In this document: positions 42,989 to 51,471 of the stretch, one piece after another
How the letters are laid out: the number at the start of each line of letters is the position of its first letter
Position numbering within the stretch: the first letter of the stretch is position 1
Assembly (NCBI GenBank): GCA_022071955.1
Contig: JAJVIM010000004.1
Span: 62,001-126,000, forward strand
Reading direction: 5' to 3'
From: Anaerolineae bacterium
Lineage (GTDB): Bacteria > Chloroflexota > Anaerolineae > 4572-78 > J111
Length of the DNA: 64,000 bases
The notes under the pieces: generated by a model
Told to the model about the DNA's origin: nothing
Database searches by the model: none
The model's input: the letters and a program-made list of their open reading frames with translations, nothing else
Position numbers and translations under genes: made by a program

Positions 42989-43159
42989 GTGAGCGGCACG
43001 GAACTATTTCACCGTGACCACCCCTTTACCGGCGACCATGAGAAGGTGGTCTGGGCCGATAAACGGGGCGAGGATGGTTGTGTGGAGTTCCGGTGCCAGG
43101 CCTGCGGCCAGCCCAACAGCGCCCACGCCGGGAATGGCGATTGGGCCGGGAGTTGCTGA
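42989..43159 (+). CDS. Short zinc-knuckle protein
   Basis: 56 residues from GTG 42989, directly after the preceding TAG, filling an otherwise empty gap between coupled genes. Cys31, Cys36, Cys39 (CQACGQ) and Cys56 with several His make a small zinc knuckle likely. The Shine-Dalgarno is weak; inferred mainly from gene packing and its stop 2 bp before the next ATG. Confidence 0.6.
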   Translation: MSGTELFHRDHPFTGDHEKVVWADKRGEDGCVEFRCQACGQPNSAHAGNGDWAGSC

Positions 43160-43161
43160 CG

Positions 43162-43722
43162 ATGACGAATGACGCGCATGTGGCCTTAATCAAACCGCAA
43201 ACCTTTGCCATGCTCTATGGCGCTGATCATTTGCGCGGCGACGAGCTGGCTATTCAGACCGGAGCCAAAGGCGTGGTGGTGAGCGCTGGGTATGATGGCC
43301 TCGACGAGTTGCTGGAAGTGGATTTCGGCGATGACCCGCGGGTTGAACCGGGTCTGGAAAACAATGTCTGGCTGACCCGCCGCGATGTCCGCTTTACCAA
43401 CAAACCGTCGTTGTGGCCGTGGGCGAGGCGGCAGGTGGGCAGCCGGATCAAGTACCAGTTTATGACCGAAGACGAGTTTGTGGCCAACACGGTGGCGCTG
43501 GCGATTGGGCCGGGCCGCTGGCTGGTCAGTTCGCGGCTGGAGTATCACTGGCAGTGGTATGTCAATGGGGCGATGCACCAGACGCCGCAACTCTTCCCGG
43601 TCACGGTCGGGCTGAGTTTTGCCACGGATGAGGAGAATGCCCGGCGCAATCTGCACCGGCAGTTGTTGGCTACGTTGAATATTCTGGAAGGAGCGCCTTA
43701 TGAGCACGCAACAGCGGCGTGA
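43162..43722 (+). CDS. Unknown protein
   Basis: 186 residues from ATG 43162. Middle with VVVSAGYDGLDELLEVDF and NNVWLTRRDVRFTNK; C-terminal helix. The layout suggests an alpha/beta fold. Overlaps the next gene by 23 bp. Confidence 0.76.
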   Translation: MTNDAHVALIKPQTFAMLYGADHLRGDELAIQTGAKGVVVSAGYDGLDELLEVDFGDDPRVEPGLENNVWLTRRDVRFTNKPSLWPWARRQVGSRIKYQFMTEDEFVANTVALAIGPGRWLVSSRLEYHWQWYVNGAMHQTPQLFPVTVGLSFATDEENARRNLHRQLLATLNILEGAPYEHATAA

Positions 43723-43906
43723 TAACGCCCGATTCCGGCGAGCGGCCGAGGGTCAAATGAATATCTATGAATTGCTGACTTCGCGGGGATGGAAAAAAGT
43801 CGGCGGCACCAGCCGGGTGACGTATTTCAAAAAGAACGGCTGGATGGCGATTGTGCCGTGGTCTGTCGCGTTTCCGGTCCGGTACATGCGGGTGAGATGG
43901 TCATGA
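43700..43906 (+). CDS. Small basic protein
   Basis: 68 residues behind GGAG. Arg-rich N-terminus (QQRRDNARFRRAA) then helix and beta strands ending RYMRVRWS. Basic and possibly nucleic-acid binding. The stop overlaps the next start (ATGA). Confidence 0.72.
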   Translation: MSTQQRRDNARFRRAAEGQMNIYELLTSRGWKKVGGTSRVTYFKKNGWMAIVPWSVAFPVRYMRVRWS

Positions 43907-44397
43907 GTTATTCGAGCGTGTGGGTTTGTATCGCTGACCAGAAGTTTCTGGTGATGGCCAACAGCACCGAGTTGGTCATGACGACGGCTCAAAAAATGGG
44001 GCTGGCCGTGGATGCGGTTTACTCGGCCGCCTTGCCGCCGCGCAATGGGTACATCAAGACCTGGGGGCTGGGCGAATTGCGGGATTATCTGGCCGAAACG
44101 CGCCAGTATGCCTATCGCTGCCGCCGCTGCGGCGGGCAGCGCAACGGGATTGTCTGCGGCGGCGATTATCCTTTTGCCCGCCGCAACTGGCCGAACCAGC
44201 CGTACCCCAACGCCTATTTCGTGGTCACCCTGCCAGACTTGATCCCGACCGGTGAGGTCATTGGCGAGGCCACGCTTATCACCCTGGATGATGAGGATTG
44301 GCGGGAAATGCTGGAACACGCTGCCGCTGGTTGCATCAGCGAAGTGACCTGTTGGGAATGCCAGACGTTGCTACTTAAAGAGAAAGTCAATGGTTGA
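43903..44397 (+). CDS. Unknown protein with two Cys pairs
   Basis: 164 residues from ATG 43903. CRRCGGQRNGIVCGG at about 68-82 and TCWEC near the C-terminus (about 149-153) give two zinc-ligand pairs. The N-terminus VCIADQKFLVMANSTE is unassigned. Confidence 0.75.
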   Translation: MSYSSVWVCIADQKFLVMANSTELVMTTAQKMGLAVDAVYSAALPPRNGYIKTWGLGELRDYLAETRQYAYRCRRCGGQRNGIVCGGDYPFARRNWPNQPYPNAYFVVTLPDLIPTGEVIGEATLITLDDEDWREMLEHAAAGCISEVTCWECQTLLLKEKVNG

Positions 44398-44686
44398 ATG
44401 TCCGGGTTGCGGCAAAAAGATGACGAACAAGGCATATAACGAGCCGGTCAAAACGCCGGATGGCCGAACGGTGATTGGGGCGCATGAGTGTCCCCACTGC
44501 CGGGCGCTCTTTGGGGAAATGTACAAAGGCGAAAGCTACTCGCTGGTCAAGCCGTGGCTGACCGGGGCCGATGTGCCCCCGGATAAATGGCGCTATTACG
44601 ATTTTCAGGTGTTGGGCAGTAACGGGGTCGAGCGGCGGCATGGCTGGTTTGACCCTGAAACGCGGCTGATTTTACAGGTAGGGTGA
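44390..44686 (+). CDS. Zinc-ribbon protein
   Basis: 98 residues. N-terminal ribbon Cys4-x2-Cys7 ... Cys34-x2-Cys37 (CPGCGKK ... CPHCRA), then a Trp/Tyr-rich tail. Overlaps the previous gene by 8 bp. Confidence 0.78.
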   Translation: MVECPGCGKKMTNKAYNEPVKTPDGRTVIGAHECPHCRALFGEMYKGESYSLVKPWLTGADVPPDKWRYYDFQVLGSNGVERRHGWFDPETRLILQVG

Positions 44687-44696
44687 AGGAGGGGAT

Positions 44697-44924
44697 ATGA
44701 CTACCGCAACAATCAGTATTCAGACCGGCCAGCAGTTGCTTGTCAAAGACGAACTCGGCGGCGAATACACCGTCCAGTTGGCCGTGGCCGACAATGGGGC
44801 ACTTAACATCTATGTCAAACATTCCAGCGCTGAACTGTATGAGCTGGACCCCGGCGACGACGGTGTCATTGGGGATGAGTTGCACTTCCGAATAGGTAGT
44901 CTGGAAATGGAGAAAAACGAATGA
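44697..44924 (+). CDS. Small beta protein
   Basis: 75 residues behind GGAGGGG. Beta strands with acidic turns (YTVQLAVADNGALNIYV). Not recognised. ATGA overlap with the next gene. Confidence 0.73.
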   Translation: MTTATISIQTGQQLLVKDELGGEYTVQLAVADNGALNIYVKHSSAELYELDPGDDGVIGDELHFRIGSLEMEKNE

Positions 44925-45178
44925 TCGCTGAACCAACCACAAAACCACCGCTGTTTGAACTGACGCCTGAGCAAATCCAGCAGTACGTGGCCGCCGTGGA
45001 GCAACATGCGGCCAGACGGCTGGCCATGCACGGCACGGCCGATGCCATCGCCTTTCTGATGGGGGCGGCTGTTGTGTTTGATGTCACCAAAAATATGTCA
45101 GAACTGCCCGCGTCCTGGGTGTTCAACGCCATGCGCGGCGATATGAGCTTTTTGAAGGACAGAGCCAATGGCCAGTAA
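44921..45178 (+). CDS. Small helical protein
   Basis: 85 residues. LTPEQIQQYVAAVEQHAARR helix, then AIAFLMGAAVVFDVTKN. No family recognised. Overlaps the next start by 11 bp. Confidence 0.73.
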   Translation: MIAEPTTKPPLFELTPEQIQQYVAAVEQHAARRLAMHGTADAIAFLMGAAVVFDVTKNMSELPASWVFNAMRGDMSFLKDRANGQ

Positions 45179-45683
45179 CCCGGCCTCTTTTGAGGTTCTG
45201 AAAAAACGGTATCAGCTCACCATGCGCAATCTGGAAGGGGCGCGGCAATCGTTCCCGGCCCAGGTTCACGAGACCAATCGTTATCATGCCCGGTTGTCGT
45301 TCATCTTCCGTGAGATTGAGGTCGGGAAAAGACGCGGGCGGGATGGCGGCGACGTGCCCTACTTTAAGTATTGGCTGGACCGAGCCGACCTGTGGTTGAA
45401 GCGGCTGGCCCAGGCGGCCAACTACCAGCATTTGGCGCACTGGATTCATCTGGCGGAAAACCGAAACCCACTGCTGGTGGAATGCAAATGGGTGCCGTAT
45501 GTCGGCATCGCCTGCCCGGATTGCTGGGATACCGGCCTTTGTCAGAAGTGCGTCGGTGACGGGTGGGGGATTGTTTACGACGAAGACGGGAAGGCGCAAA
45601 AAGGGCCGTGTTCGGTGTGTAAAGGCGGCGGCAGATGTCACTGCCAGTCAGAAAAAGAAACGGAGGTAACGAATGGCAGCTAA
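45168..45683 (+). CDS. Protein with DnaJ-type zinc-finger-like C-terminus
   Basis: 171 residues. A helical N-terminal part, then cysteine pairs CPDC, CQKC with GDGWG, CSVCKGGG and CHC (about 118-165). The CxxCxGxG-like spacing resembles the DnaJ central zinc domain. No J-domain, so a stand-alone zinc module. Confidence 0.77.
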   Translation: MASNPASFEVLKKRYQLTMRNLEGARQSFPAQVHETNRYHARLSFIFREIEVGKRRGRDGGDVPYFKYWLDRADLWLKRLAQAANYQHLAHWIHLAENRNPLLVECKWVPYVGIACPDCWDTGLCQKCVGDGWGIVYDEDGKAQKGPCSVCKGGGRCHCQSEKETEVTNGS

Positions 45684-46056
45684 TTGTTATGCGGATTTGA
45701 TGGCCCACGTGGGCCACGAACTGGTTTGCGTCACCTATGCCGGTGGCGCGAATGTGGCGGTTGAGTGCGAGACCTGCCATGAGGTAGTGCTGGACTTTGA
45801 CCGGCCGCCCGATGGCGAACCGCTCTTCCGCGTCGAATGGTGCGTGGGCTATACCGTCCCGGCCTCAAAGGTAGGAGAGACGCGGCAGGCGGTGACCGAT
45901 GATGTCTACAATGCGGTCAAGCTCGATTCCATTGGCGAGGTTGAGAAAACTATCACGGTCACGCCTGCGCCGGGCGCGAGTTGGAGCGATGTCCCAAGCT
46001 GGCTGATTGACGAGGACGAAGAAGATAGTGAGGAGACAGACGATGACGGATTCTAA
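45673..46056 (+). CDS. Unknown protein with acidic tail
   Basis: 127 residues. Beta-rich with one CETC pair (about 34-37) and an extreme acidic C-terminus (DEDEEDSEETDDDGF). The DNA of this tail contains GAGGAGACAGACGATGA (46030-46046), identical to 39749-39765, which also starts the next gene. Confidence 0.75.
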   Translation: MAANCYADLMAHVGHELVCVTYAGGANVAVECETCHEVVLDFDRPPDGEPLFRVEWCVGYTVPASKVGETRQAVTDDVYNAVKLDSIGEVEKTITVTPAPGASWSDVPSWLIDEDEEDSEETDDDGF

Positions 46057-48556
46057 ACCGGTTGAGTGGTACGTTGAAGATCAGGTCGCCCGCGGCAAAT
46101 GGCGGGCAGAGACCATCCCCGCGGCTGTGGTCGGCTTGCCGCGGGATGTGACGGTTTTTCGGGCGCGGCGCAAAGATCACCGGATTATGCATGCGTGGCA
46201 TGGCGACAAAGATACCTTTTGCCCGCCGATCTGGTGGGACCTGGCTATCGGTAGCGGTGCCTGTGGCCTGGGGTGCCGGAGTTGTGTTGGGGCGGATCAA
46301 TGGATTTATACCGATCTTGGCCCTGTGCGAGCAAAAGACCTGTACCGACGCCGGTATGAACGGCAATGGCTGGTGATGGGCGTAGATGAAAATTATAACC
46401 ATGTGTTTACACCACTGATTGGCGCGGCTGAAACTGAAAAACCCTCACATGATATGGTCACTATAAAGTTAGACACCGGCCATCAAGTGACGGTTACTGA
46501 TGACCACCCTATGATTGTTGCTCGCCCAGGTCGATTTGAAGGATGGGATGGCGATTTTAAAGCGTCGGGCATCAAAGAGGATGATTGGTTGCCCATAATT
46601 CAATATGCGGTCAATGTCCGCCACAAAGTAGTAACAAGCCTTGATCTTCTCAGATTCCCCTGGGCTCAGCCAGAGAAAATACGGGTTACAGACCTCGACC
46701 TTGCCGGTCAGTTTGGTTTATCTTGTGCTGAACTGGCAAAACAGTTGGGGCAAACCCCGTCTCCGAACTGGCGCGACTACCCCCTGTCCAATCATGCCAA
46801 CAAAGGCGTGTACCATCTGCCAGAATACATCGCTCTTATAGATCAATTCGGGTTGATACCGGGAGATTCTGTGCAAATTCACTCCGCTTATGGGAGTGAA
46901 AAGTATCCCCGATGGATGCCATTGGACAGGGCCTTTGGTTTTGTTGTCGGTCATTATTTAGCCGAAGGAAGTCTCGACAAGCGAACTGTCGTACTGGCGG
47001 TTCACAAAGATGAAGTTGAATATTGTCTCCCAAAATGGGAGCAATGGTCAGGCAAGAAAGTGGTGGTACGTTCACATAGCGAAAATGGCGCGATGTTGTT
47101 GTTAAGTCAAACAACGATTGTGGCGTTGTTTAGAGAAATGCTGCCTGGGAATGCGTTTACAAAACAGTATCCTCAAATGTTATGGGATGCCCCCAAAGAA
47201 TTTATCGAGGGTGTTTTGGAAGGCGCGATATTTGGCGATGGTCATTTGGATAAAGCTGGATCGATAGTTTATGCGACTTGCTCTGAGGGGTGGGCCGCAG
47301 ATATGCGAATGTTGATGTGGCGACTTGGTTATAGTCCTGTTGTGGTAAGGAACAACTATCGTGGTGACAAGATTGCCTATCAGGTTCGACTACATCAGCA
47401 AGATGCCACGAATTTTGTCAGACAAGTCGGATTGCCCTGGCACGTAATAGATAGGTCGCGCCGGATGATTACGCGCCGTTATCCTTACGCGCTTTTAATG
47501 GCGCGAACGGGGTCTATCTGGGGCGATACTGGTGCAACACGCTGGAAACAACGCCTGGAAGCCGAAAAAATAGACCTTTGTGAATGGGGCAAGAAATTGG
47601 TCGAAGGAGAATTAGGGTTAAGCCGGGTAAAGAAAATACTTAAGTCATCGGCAGAAGCCGAAGTCTACGATTTTCAGACCGGGACGGGTAACTTCGTGGC
47701 AGGTGATGGCGTGTTGATACACAATTGTTTCTTGATGCTTACGCACCGCATCCGGCGCGACCCGTGGCGGCACCTGCTGTACGACAACATTGACGACTTT
47801 GAACGGGACGCCGAGAAATGGTTACTGGAGCCGGGGCGAAAACCGTTTCACACGTTAGGTGTCGGTATCGACCGCTCGGACAGCCTGCTGTATGAAGGCG
47901 TAACCGGCATGGTGCGCCGCCTGAACCTGTTGTTTGGCGACCATGAGCGCAACCCCCGCAACACCAAGCTGGTGCTGCTGACCAAATCCAAAAACACGCT
48001 CTATCTGGCCGATGTGCCTCCGGCCTATCGTTATAACACGGTCGTCACGTTCTCGCTGAACCCGGAGCCGGTGGCTGACATGTGGGAAGGCAAGTACCCG
48101 GATGGGGTGCGGATCACCCCGCCCATCTACGAGCGCCTGCAAGCGGCCCGCTTTGCGGCCAATATCGGCTACGAAATCAGGGTGCGACTGGACCCGATTT
48201 TGACCCCAGATGGCTGGCAGGAGATGTACCGCGAGTTTGTGGCCGATATTAAGGCGATGCGCATCAATTTCCGGTATTGGACGTTGGGCACGTACCGCGA
48301 GAAAAACAACCAGCTCGACACGTGGCGCGAAAAGTGGGGGCTACTGCCGATGGAATGGCAGCCCGGCGACGAAGAGCTGGTCAAGGACGGGACCCACTTT
48401 CACATGCCGGTCGAGCGCCGGATGGAGATTTACCAGACGGTGCGGGACATTATCCACGCCGAATTTCCGGGGGCGTTGGTGTCGTTGTGTAAAGAAACGC
48501 ATGGCGTTCGCCAGGGAGTGGGGCTGTGCAACGCGGATTGCAACTGCTTGAGGTAG
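46043..48556 (+). CDS. Spore-photoproduct-lyase-like radical SAM protein containing an intein
   Basis: 837 residues from ATG 46043; removing the 481-residue intein leaves 356, close to SPL length. The radical SAM motif CX3CX2C is Cys74-x3-Cys78-x2-Cys, with the third Cys supplied by the residue after the intein. Downstream, TFSLNPEPV, ERLQAARFA, GYEIRVRLDPI and YWTLGTYRE match the SPL family core. The B. subtilis SPL hydrogen-donor Cys141 seems to have no counterpart here, so a different substrate is possible. Starts inside the preceding gene (14-bp overlap). Confidence 0.85.
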   Translation: MTDSKPVEWYVEDQVARGKWRAETIPAAVVGLPRDVTVFRARRKDHRIMHAWHGDKDTFCPPIWWDLAIGSGACGLGCRSCVGADQWIYTDLGPVRAKDLYRRRYERQWLVMGVDENYNHVFTPLIGAAETEKPSHDMVTIKLDTGHQVTVTDDHPMIVARPGRFEGWDGDFKASGIKEDDWLPIIQYAVNVRHKVVTSLDLLRFPWAQPEKIRVTDLDLAGQFGLSCAELAKQLGQTPSPNWRDYPLSNHANKGVYHLPEYIALIDQFGLIPGDSVQIHSAYGSEKYPRWMPLDRAFGFVVGHYLAEGSLDKRTVVLAVHKDEVEYCLPKWEQWSGKKVVVRSHSENGAMLLLSQTTIVALFREMLPGNAFTKQYPQMLWDAPKEFIEGVLEGAIFGDGHLDKAGSIVYATCSEGWAADMRMLMWRLGYSPVVVRNNYRGDKIAYQVRLHQQDATNFVRQVGLPWHVIDRSRRMITRRYPYALLMARTGSIWGDTGATRWKQRLEAEKIDLCEWGKKLVEGELGLSRVKKILKSSAEAEVYDFQTGTGNFVAGDGVLIHNCFLMLTHRIRRDPWRHLLYDNIDDFERDAEKWLLEPGRKPFHTLGVGIDRSDSLLYEGVTGMVRRLNLLFGDHERNPRNTKLVLLTKSKNTLYLADVPPAYRYNTVVTFSLNPEPVADMWEGKYPDGVRITPPIYERLQAARFAANIGYEIRVRLDPILTPDGWQEMYREFVADIKAMRINFRYWTLGTYREKNNQLDTWREKWGLLPMEWQPGDEELVKDGTHFHMPVERRMEIYQTVRDIIHAEFPGALVSLCKETHGVRQGVGLCNADCNCLR
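46283..47725 (+). mobile_element. Full-size intein with LAGLIDADG homing endonuclease
   Basis: 481 residues, starting with Cys (CVGADQWIY, block A), TDDHPMI (block B, TxxH), ending YDFQTGTGNFVAGDG and VLIHN before extein Cys+1 (blocks F and G). Two LAGLIDADG-type helices are visible: VVGHYLAEGS and GVLEGAIFGDGH, so it is a mobile, endonuclease-bearing intein. Base composition is more AT-rich than the flanking extein, as expected for a late insertion. The site is directly before the third Fe-S cysteine. Confidence 0.92.
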
Positions 48557-48560
48557 GCCG

Positions 48561-48806
48561 ATGTTGACCATTGACCTTAAAGGCAGGCAGCGAAGCATCC
48601 CCTTTGGTGCGGCCGTCGTCGGCGAGGCATTTCACTTTGTTCTGGTCGATGACGCCGAGTTGGCCGAGCGGCCGAAGCAGGCGGTTAAAACATATTTTGA
48701 TGAAGTCCTTAAAGTCAGGCTGACGCCGCAGGGGCAACTGTTGCGGCGGACGGCGGACGGCAAATTATTACGCTGGGGAGGCTATGCATGGCTGATAGTT
48801 TTATAG
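48561..48806 (+). CDS. Small unknown protein
   Basis: 81 residues, 4 bp after the radical SAM gene. Beta-rich start (MLTIDLKGRQRSIPFG) and a helix with DAELAERPKQAVKTYF. No family recognised; overlaps the next start by 19 bp. Confidence 0.73.
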   Translation: MLTIDLKGRQRSIPFGAAVVGEAFHFVLVDDAELAERPKQAVKTYFDEVLKVRLTPQGQLLRRTADGKLLRWGGYAWLIVL

Positions 48807-49224
48807 TTGGCCCGACTGCGGGCATTAAGCAGGTAGACGCTGGTATCCGCTGGTTGGTCGTAATGCTGCGGTGGCCGGGCTGGAGACCGACTGGTCGTGT
48901 TCAGGGGAAGCGGGGCACATGTGCATCCGCCCCACCATTCAAATCAAGACGTTCCCCGGTGCCGGATTGGGTTCCCCCGGTCTGGCCGCTCAGCAGCAAA
49001 CCATTGAGTTGGTGCTGTCCGAAAGCGGCATCAAGGATTATTGGCTGGCGCTGGTGTTCAGCCAGGGGAAGGTTGACGTGCATGGCGGTGAACCGACGTG
49101 GTTATTGCAGTTGCCGGGCCGCTTTGATTCGCTGGCAATACCGGTTGGACTGGCGGCGCAGCGGCAAGCGCCGGGTTATGTGGTTGAAGATTACGAAGCC
49201 CTAAAGGAGCAAACGCATGGGTAA
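48788..49224 (+). CDS. Unknown protein with an apparent frameshift
   Basis: ATG 48788 has an excellent GGGGAG ribosome-binding site and gives MADSFIVGPTAGIKQ, but this frame soon becomes an Arg/Trp/Ser-rich shadow. From about 48830 the coding frame is two positions over, open to 49224 with NAAVAGLETDW and CIRPTIQIK. Either a frameshift (sequencing error or real) joins the two parts, or translation starts at GTG 48871 giving 117 residues. The C-terminal coding overlaps the next ATG. Confidence 0.6.
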
Positions 49225-49624
49225 TCAATATTTTGCCTCAGAAAACGCGATCTCGTTGACCGTTGACAACGGCAAACCGGTCATATTGAACCGGCAGCAT
49301 ATCGTCAAGGTGATGGTCTCGACCACTTACAAGCGCCAGATCGAGGTAGATGGTCAGACGGTTGACGTTTATAACGACGCCGACGCGCTGAAAACCGGGG
49401 CGCTGCAACCGTGCCTGCTGGTTTATCTGGCGGGTGGCGGTGAAGGGCGCATGCCGGACCACACTGTCTACGATCTGGACGAGATGATTTTTATGGTGTC
49501 CTGGTTTAGCGAGATGTCGCTGGCCAAGTCCGTTGATTTCATCTGCCAACGGCTGCCAGAAGGATACTGGCCGCGGGAGTTTATGGCCAGAGACGAATTG
49601 TTGCGCAAGGTATCCCGGCCATGA
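49217..49624 (+). CDS. Unknown protein
   Basis: 135 residues behind AAAGGAG. Beta-rich N-terminus (ISLTVDNGKPVILNRQHIV) and helical C-terminus (SLAKSVDFICQRLPEGYW). Not recognised. ATGA overlap with the next gene. Confidence 0.76.
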   Translation: MGNQYFASENAISLTVDNGKPVILNRQHIVKVMVSTTYKRQIEVDGQTVDVYNDADALKTGALQPCLLVYLAGGGEGRMPDHTVYDLDEMIFMVSWFSEMSLAKSVDFICQRLPEGYWPREFMARDELLRKVSRP

Positions 49625-49884
49625 TGGACTCGCGGACCATAACCTGCCCGTGCGGAAACAGCACGACAACTACCGGCGCAAATTTTGGCGAGATACGAAT
49701 CCAGACCGGTTGGACGCCAATCTGTGAGATGGGCGGAAGAACCGCCTATCTTTGCCCGGCCTGTTTTGCCAAAGTCCTGCTGCTGACGCGGCAGCTCGTA
49801 AAACTGACCGGCATGGAGATGCCCAGCCTGGGAATGATTTTAAGATGGGGGAGGGACGATGAAGGCGCAAAAGTGGTCGAGTAA
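49621..49884 (+). CDS. Zinc-binding small protein
   Basis: 87 residues. Cys9, Cys11 and then Cys35, Cys45, Cys48 (CPACFAK) form a probable zinc site; helix LLLTRQLVKLTGM follows. Overlaps the next gene by 26 bp. Confidence 0.74.
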   Translation: MMDSRTITCPCGNSTTTTGANFGEIRIQTGWTPICEMGGRTAYLCPACFAKVLLLTRQLVKLTGMEMPSLGMILRWGRDDEGAKVVE

Positions 49885-50563
49885 TATCCGCTACGACATC
49901 GAGGCCACGACTGAACAGGGGCTGGAGTGGGCCATTGGCGCTTGCGGCTGGTTGATCACCAATAGCGCCGAGACAACCCCGGCCGAAAAGGCCTGGCTGG
50001 ACTATTGGCACGCGAACAAGCTGGAATGCTGGCTGCCGCCGCAACTGAACCGCGACGGCACGGAACGGGCCGGGTTGCAATGGTTTGTAACCGAGTATGA
50101 CGCCAAAGCCGGGCGGGGCAAGATGCAGTTTGACCCGGCGACGCTGCTGGCTTTCGAGCGCGGCGAGGAAATTTACGACCGTTGGGTCAAGGAAGCGCTG
50201 GCCGGGATGACGCCGGAAGTCCTGGCCAAACGCTCGAAGGAGATAACCGTCGCAAAGGTGCCAGGGTTCAGCGTGGCCAAAACGCTGCGGGGGCTAAACC
50301 CGGAACTGTTGACCGAGAAACAGTTGGTCTTTCGCTATGGCCAACTGCTGGCTATCCGCACCACCGTCGAACGGGGGCGGATGTTGCCGGTCGATTATTA
50401 CGTCAGCGCGGTGACGGCTTCGACCAGGGGCGTGACGCCCAAAGATATGTGGTTGCAGCACAATCTGGATTTTACCCGCGAATGGTTTCAGAAGGAGATG
50501 AAACGGCGGGGGTTGATGATCAAGTATGCGTTTTTTGTTGAGCTGATGAGGAGCAACGTATGA
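49859..50563 (+). CDS. Unknown protein
   Basis: 234 residues behind GGGGAGGG. Helical, with WFVTEYDAKAGRGKMQFD and a middle resembling no family known to me; C-terminal helix TREWFQKEMKRRG. No membrane segments. Confidence 0.76.
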   Translation: MKAQKWSSNIRYDIEATTEQGLEWAIGACGWLITNSAETTPAEKAWLDYWHANKLECWLPPQLNRDGTERAGLQWFVTEYDAKAGRGKMQFDPATLLAFERGEEIYDRWVKEALAGMTPEVLAKRSKEITVAKVPGFSVAKTLRGLNPELLTEKQLVFRYGQLLAIRTTVERGRMLPVDYYVSAVTASTRGVTPKDMWLQHNLDFTREWFQKEMKRRGLMIKYAFFVELMRSNV

Positions 50564-51012
50564 GCAGCGACATAACCACCCGGTATTACGAACTGTGGGA
50601 AGGGCTGGCCGATGCCCTGTCCCGGATGGAGGAGTTATTAGGCACGGCATGCGAGTGCGACAACACGCATGCGGCGAATGGCACGACCTGCGCGATGTGC
50701 TGGTATCGGAGCCTGCTGGCCAGGCAGCCGCAGGCCGAGCCGGAACTGGTGGCGTTCACCCTGGCCGACAGCCAGATGGCCTGTAAGTATGTCCACGGCC
50801 AGATTCGGATTGAACCGCATGGCGGCGGGGTCGCGCTCCGGTTTGACGGGTACGGCACCTACGATGTCAAGGGCGATGGCGGGTTTCCGGTGTTCGTCGA
50901 ACGGTACAATGGCAGATTGCAGTTACTGGTCTTTGCCGACATCAACGAGCAGGAGCCGCAAGTTATCAACCTTGACGGGGCGTGGGCCAAGCTGTACCGG
51001 GGAGATGAGTGA
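50560..51012 (+). CDS. Unknown protein with Cys motif
   Basis: 150 residues. A Cys cluster (ACECDNTHAANGTTCAMC, about 30-47) follows a coiled N-terminal helix; the rest is beta-rich. ATGA overlap upstream, TGATG downstream. Confidence 0.75.
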   Translation: MSSDITTRYYELWEGLADALSRMEELLGTACECDNTHAANGTTCAMCWYRSLLARQPQAEPELVAFTLADSQMACKYVHGQIRIEPHGGGVALRFDGYGTYDVKGDGGFPVFVERYNGRLQLLVFADINEQEPQVINLDGAWAKLYRGDE

Positions 51013-51188
51013 TGCGGTCGAGCTGTGATTATTGGAAAACGCAGGCGCAATGGTATCGCAGCGTTGGTCTGGAAGGGTTGGCCAGGATGTGCGCCGAGTA
51101 CGCCGAGACCGCGGCCCAGGTTGAAGCCAGGCGCGACACGGCGAGCAAACAACCGCAACCCAAAAAACAAGGAGAGAGCCATGAGTGA
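51012..51188 (+). CDS. Short basic helical protein
   Basis: 58 residues from ATG 51012 (TGATG overlap). One long helix (GLEGLARMCAEYAETAAQV) with a Lys/Gln-rich tail. It fills the gap between coupled genes and its stop overlaps the next ATG by 8 bp, which supports it as real. Confidence 0.66.
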   Translation: MRSSCDYWKTQAQWYRSVGLEGLARMCAEYAETAAQVEARRDTASKQPQPKKQGESHE

Positions 51189-51471
51189 TAAATCTTTTGT
51201 CCCGATTGACGGCCTGAGTCTGACCGACAGCGAGAACCTGCTGCTGGCAATTATGGACATGGCCCGGCCACTCCAGCGGCAGTTCGAGCAGGAGCGGCAT
51301 GAAGTGCAGGTCGCCGAGCAGCAGTTACACGCAGTAATGGTTAAGGCCATATCCACCCGCAGAAAGTTGGAAGCTGTGGCGGTGTTCCTGACCAACCACC
51401 AGCCACGCACGGGTGAAAGTTGGTACGCCGAGTTGGGCTTGACGGAGGGTGATGGTATCAATGATAACTGA
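51181..51471 (+). CDS. Coiled-coil small protein
   Basis: 96 residues from ATG 51181 behind AGGAGAG. Mostly coiled coil (ARPLQRQFEQERHEVQVAEQ). No known family. Confidence 0.74.
   Translation: MSDKSFVPIDGLSLTDSENLLLAIMDMARPLQRQFEQERHEVQVAEQQLHAVMVKAISTRRKLEAVAVFLTNHQPRTGESWYAELGLTEGDGINDN

Noticed and set aside
48871-49204. Continuation of the 48788 frame to 49204
   Set aside because: After about 48870 the composition (Arg, Trp, Ser, Pro) is that of a shadow of the overlapping frame, which has coding character to 49224.
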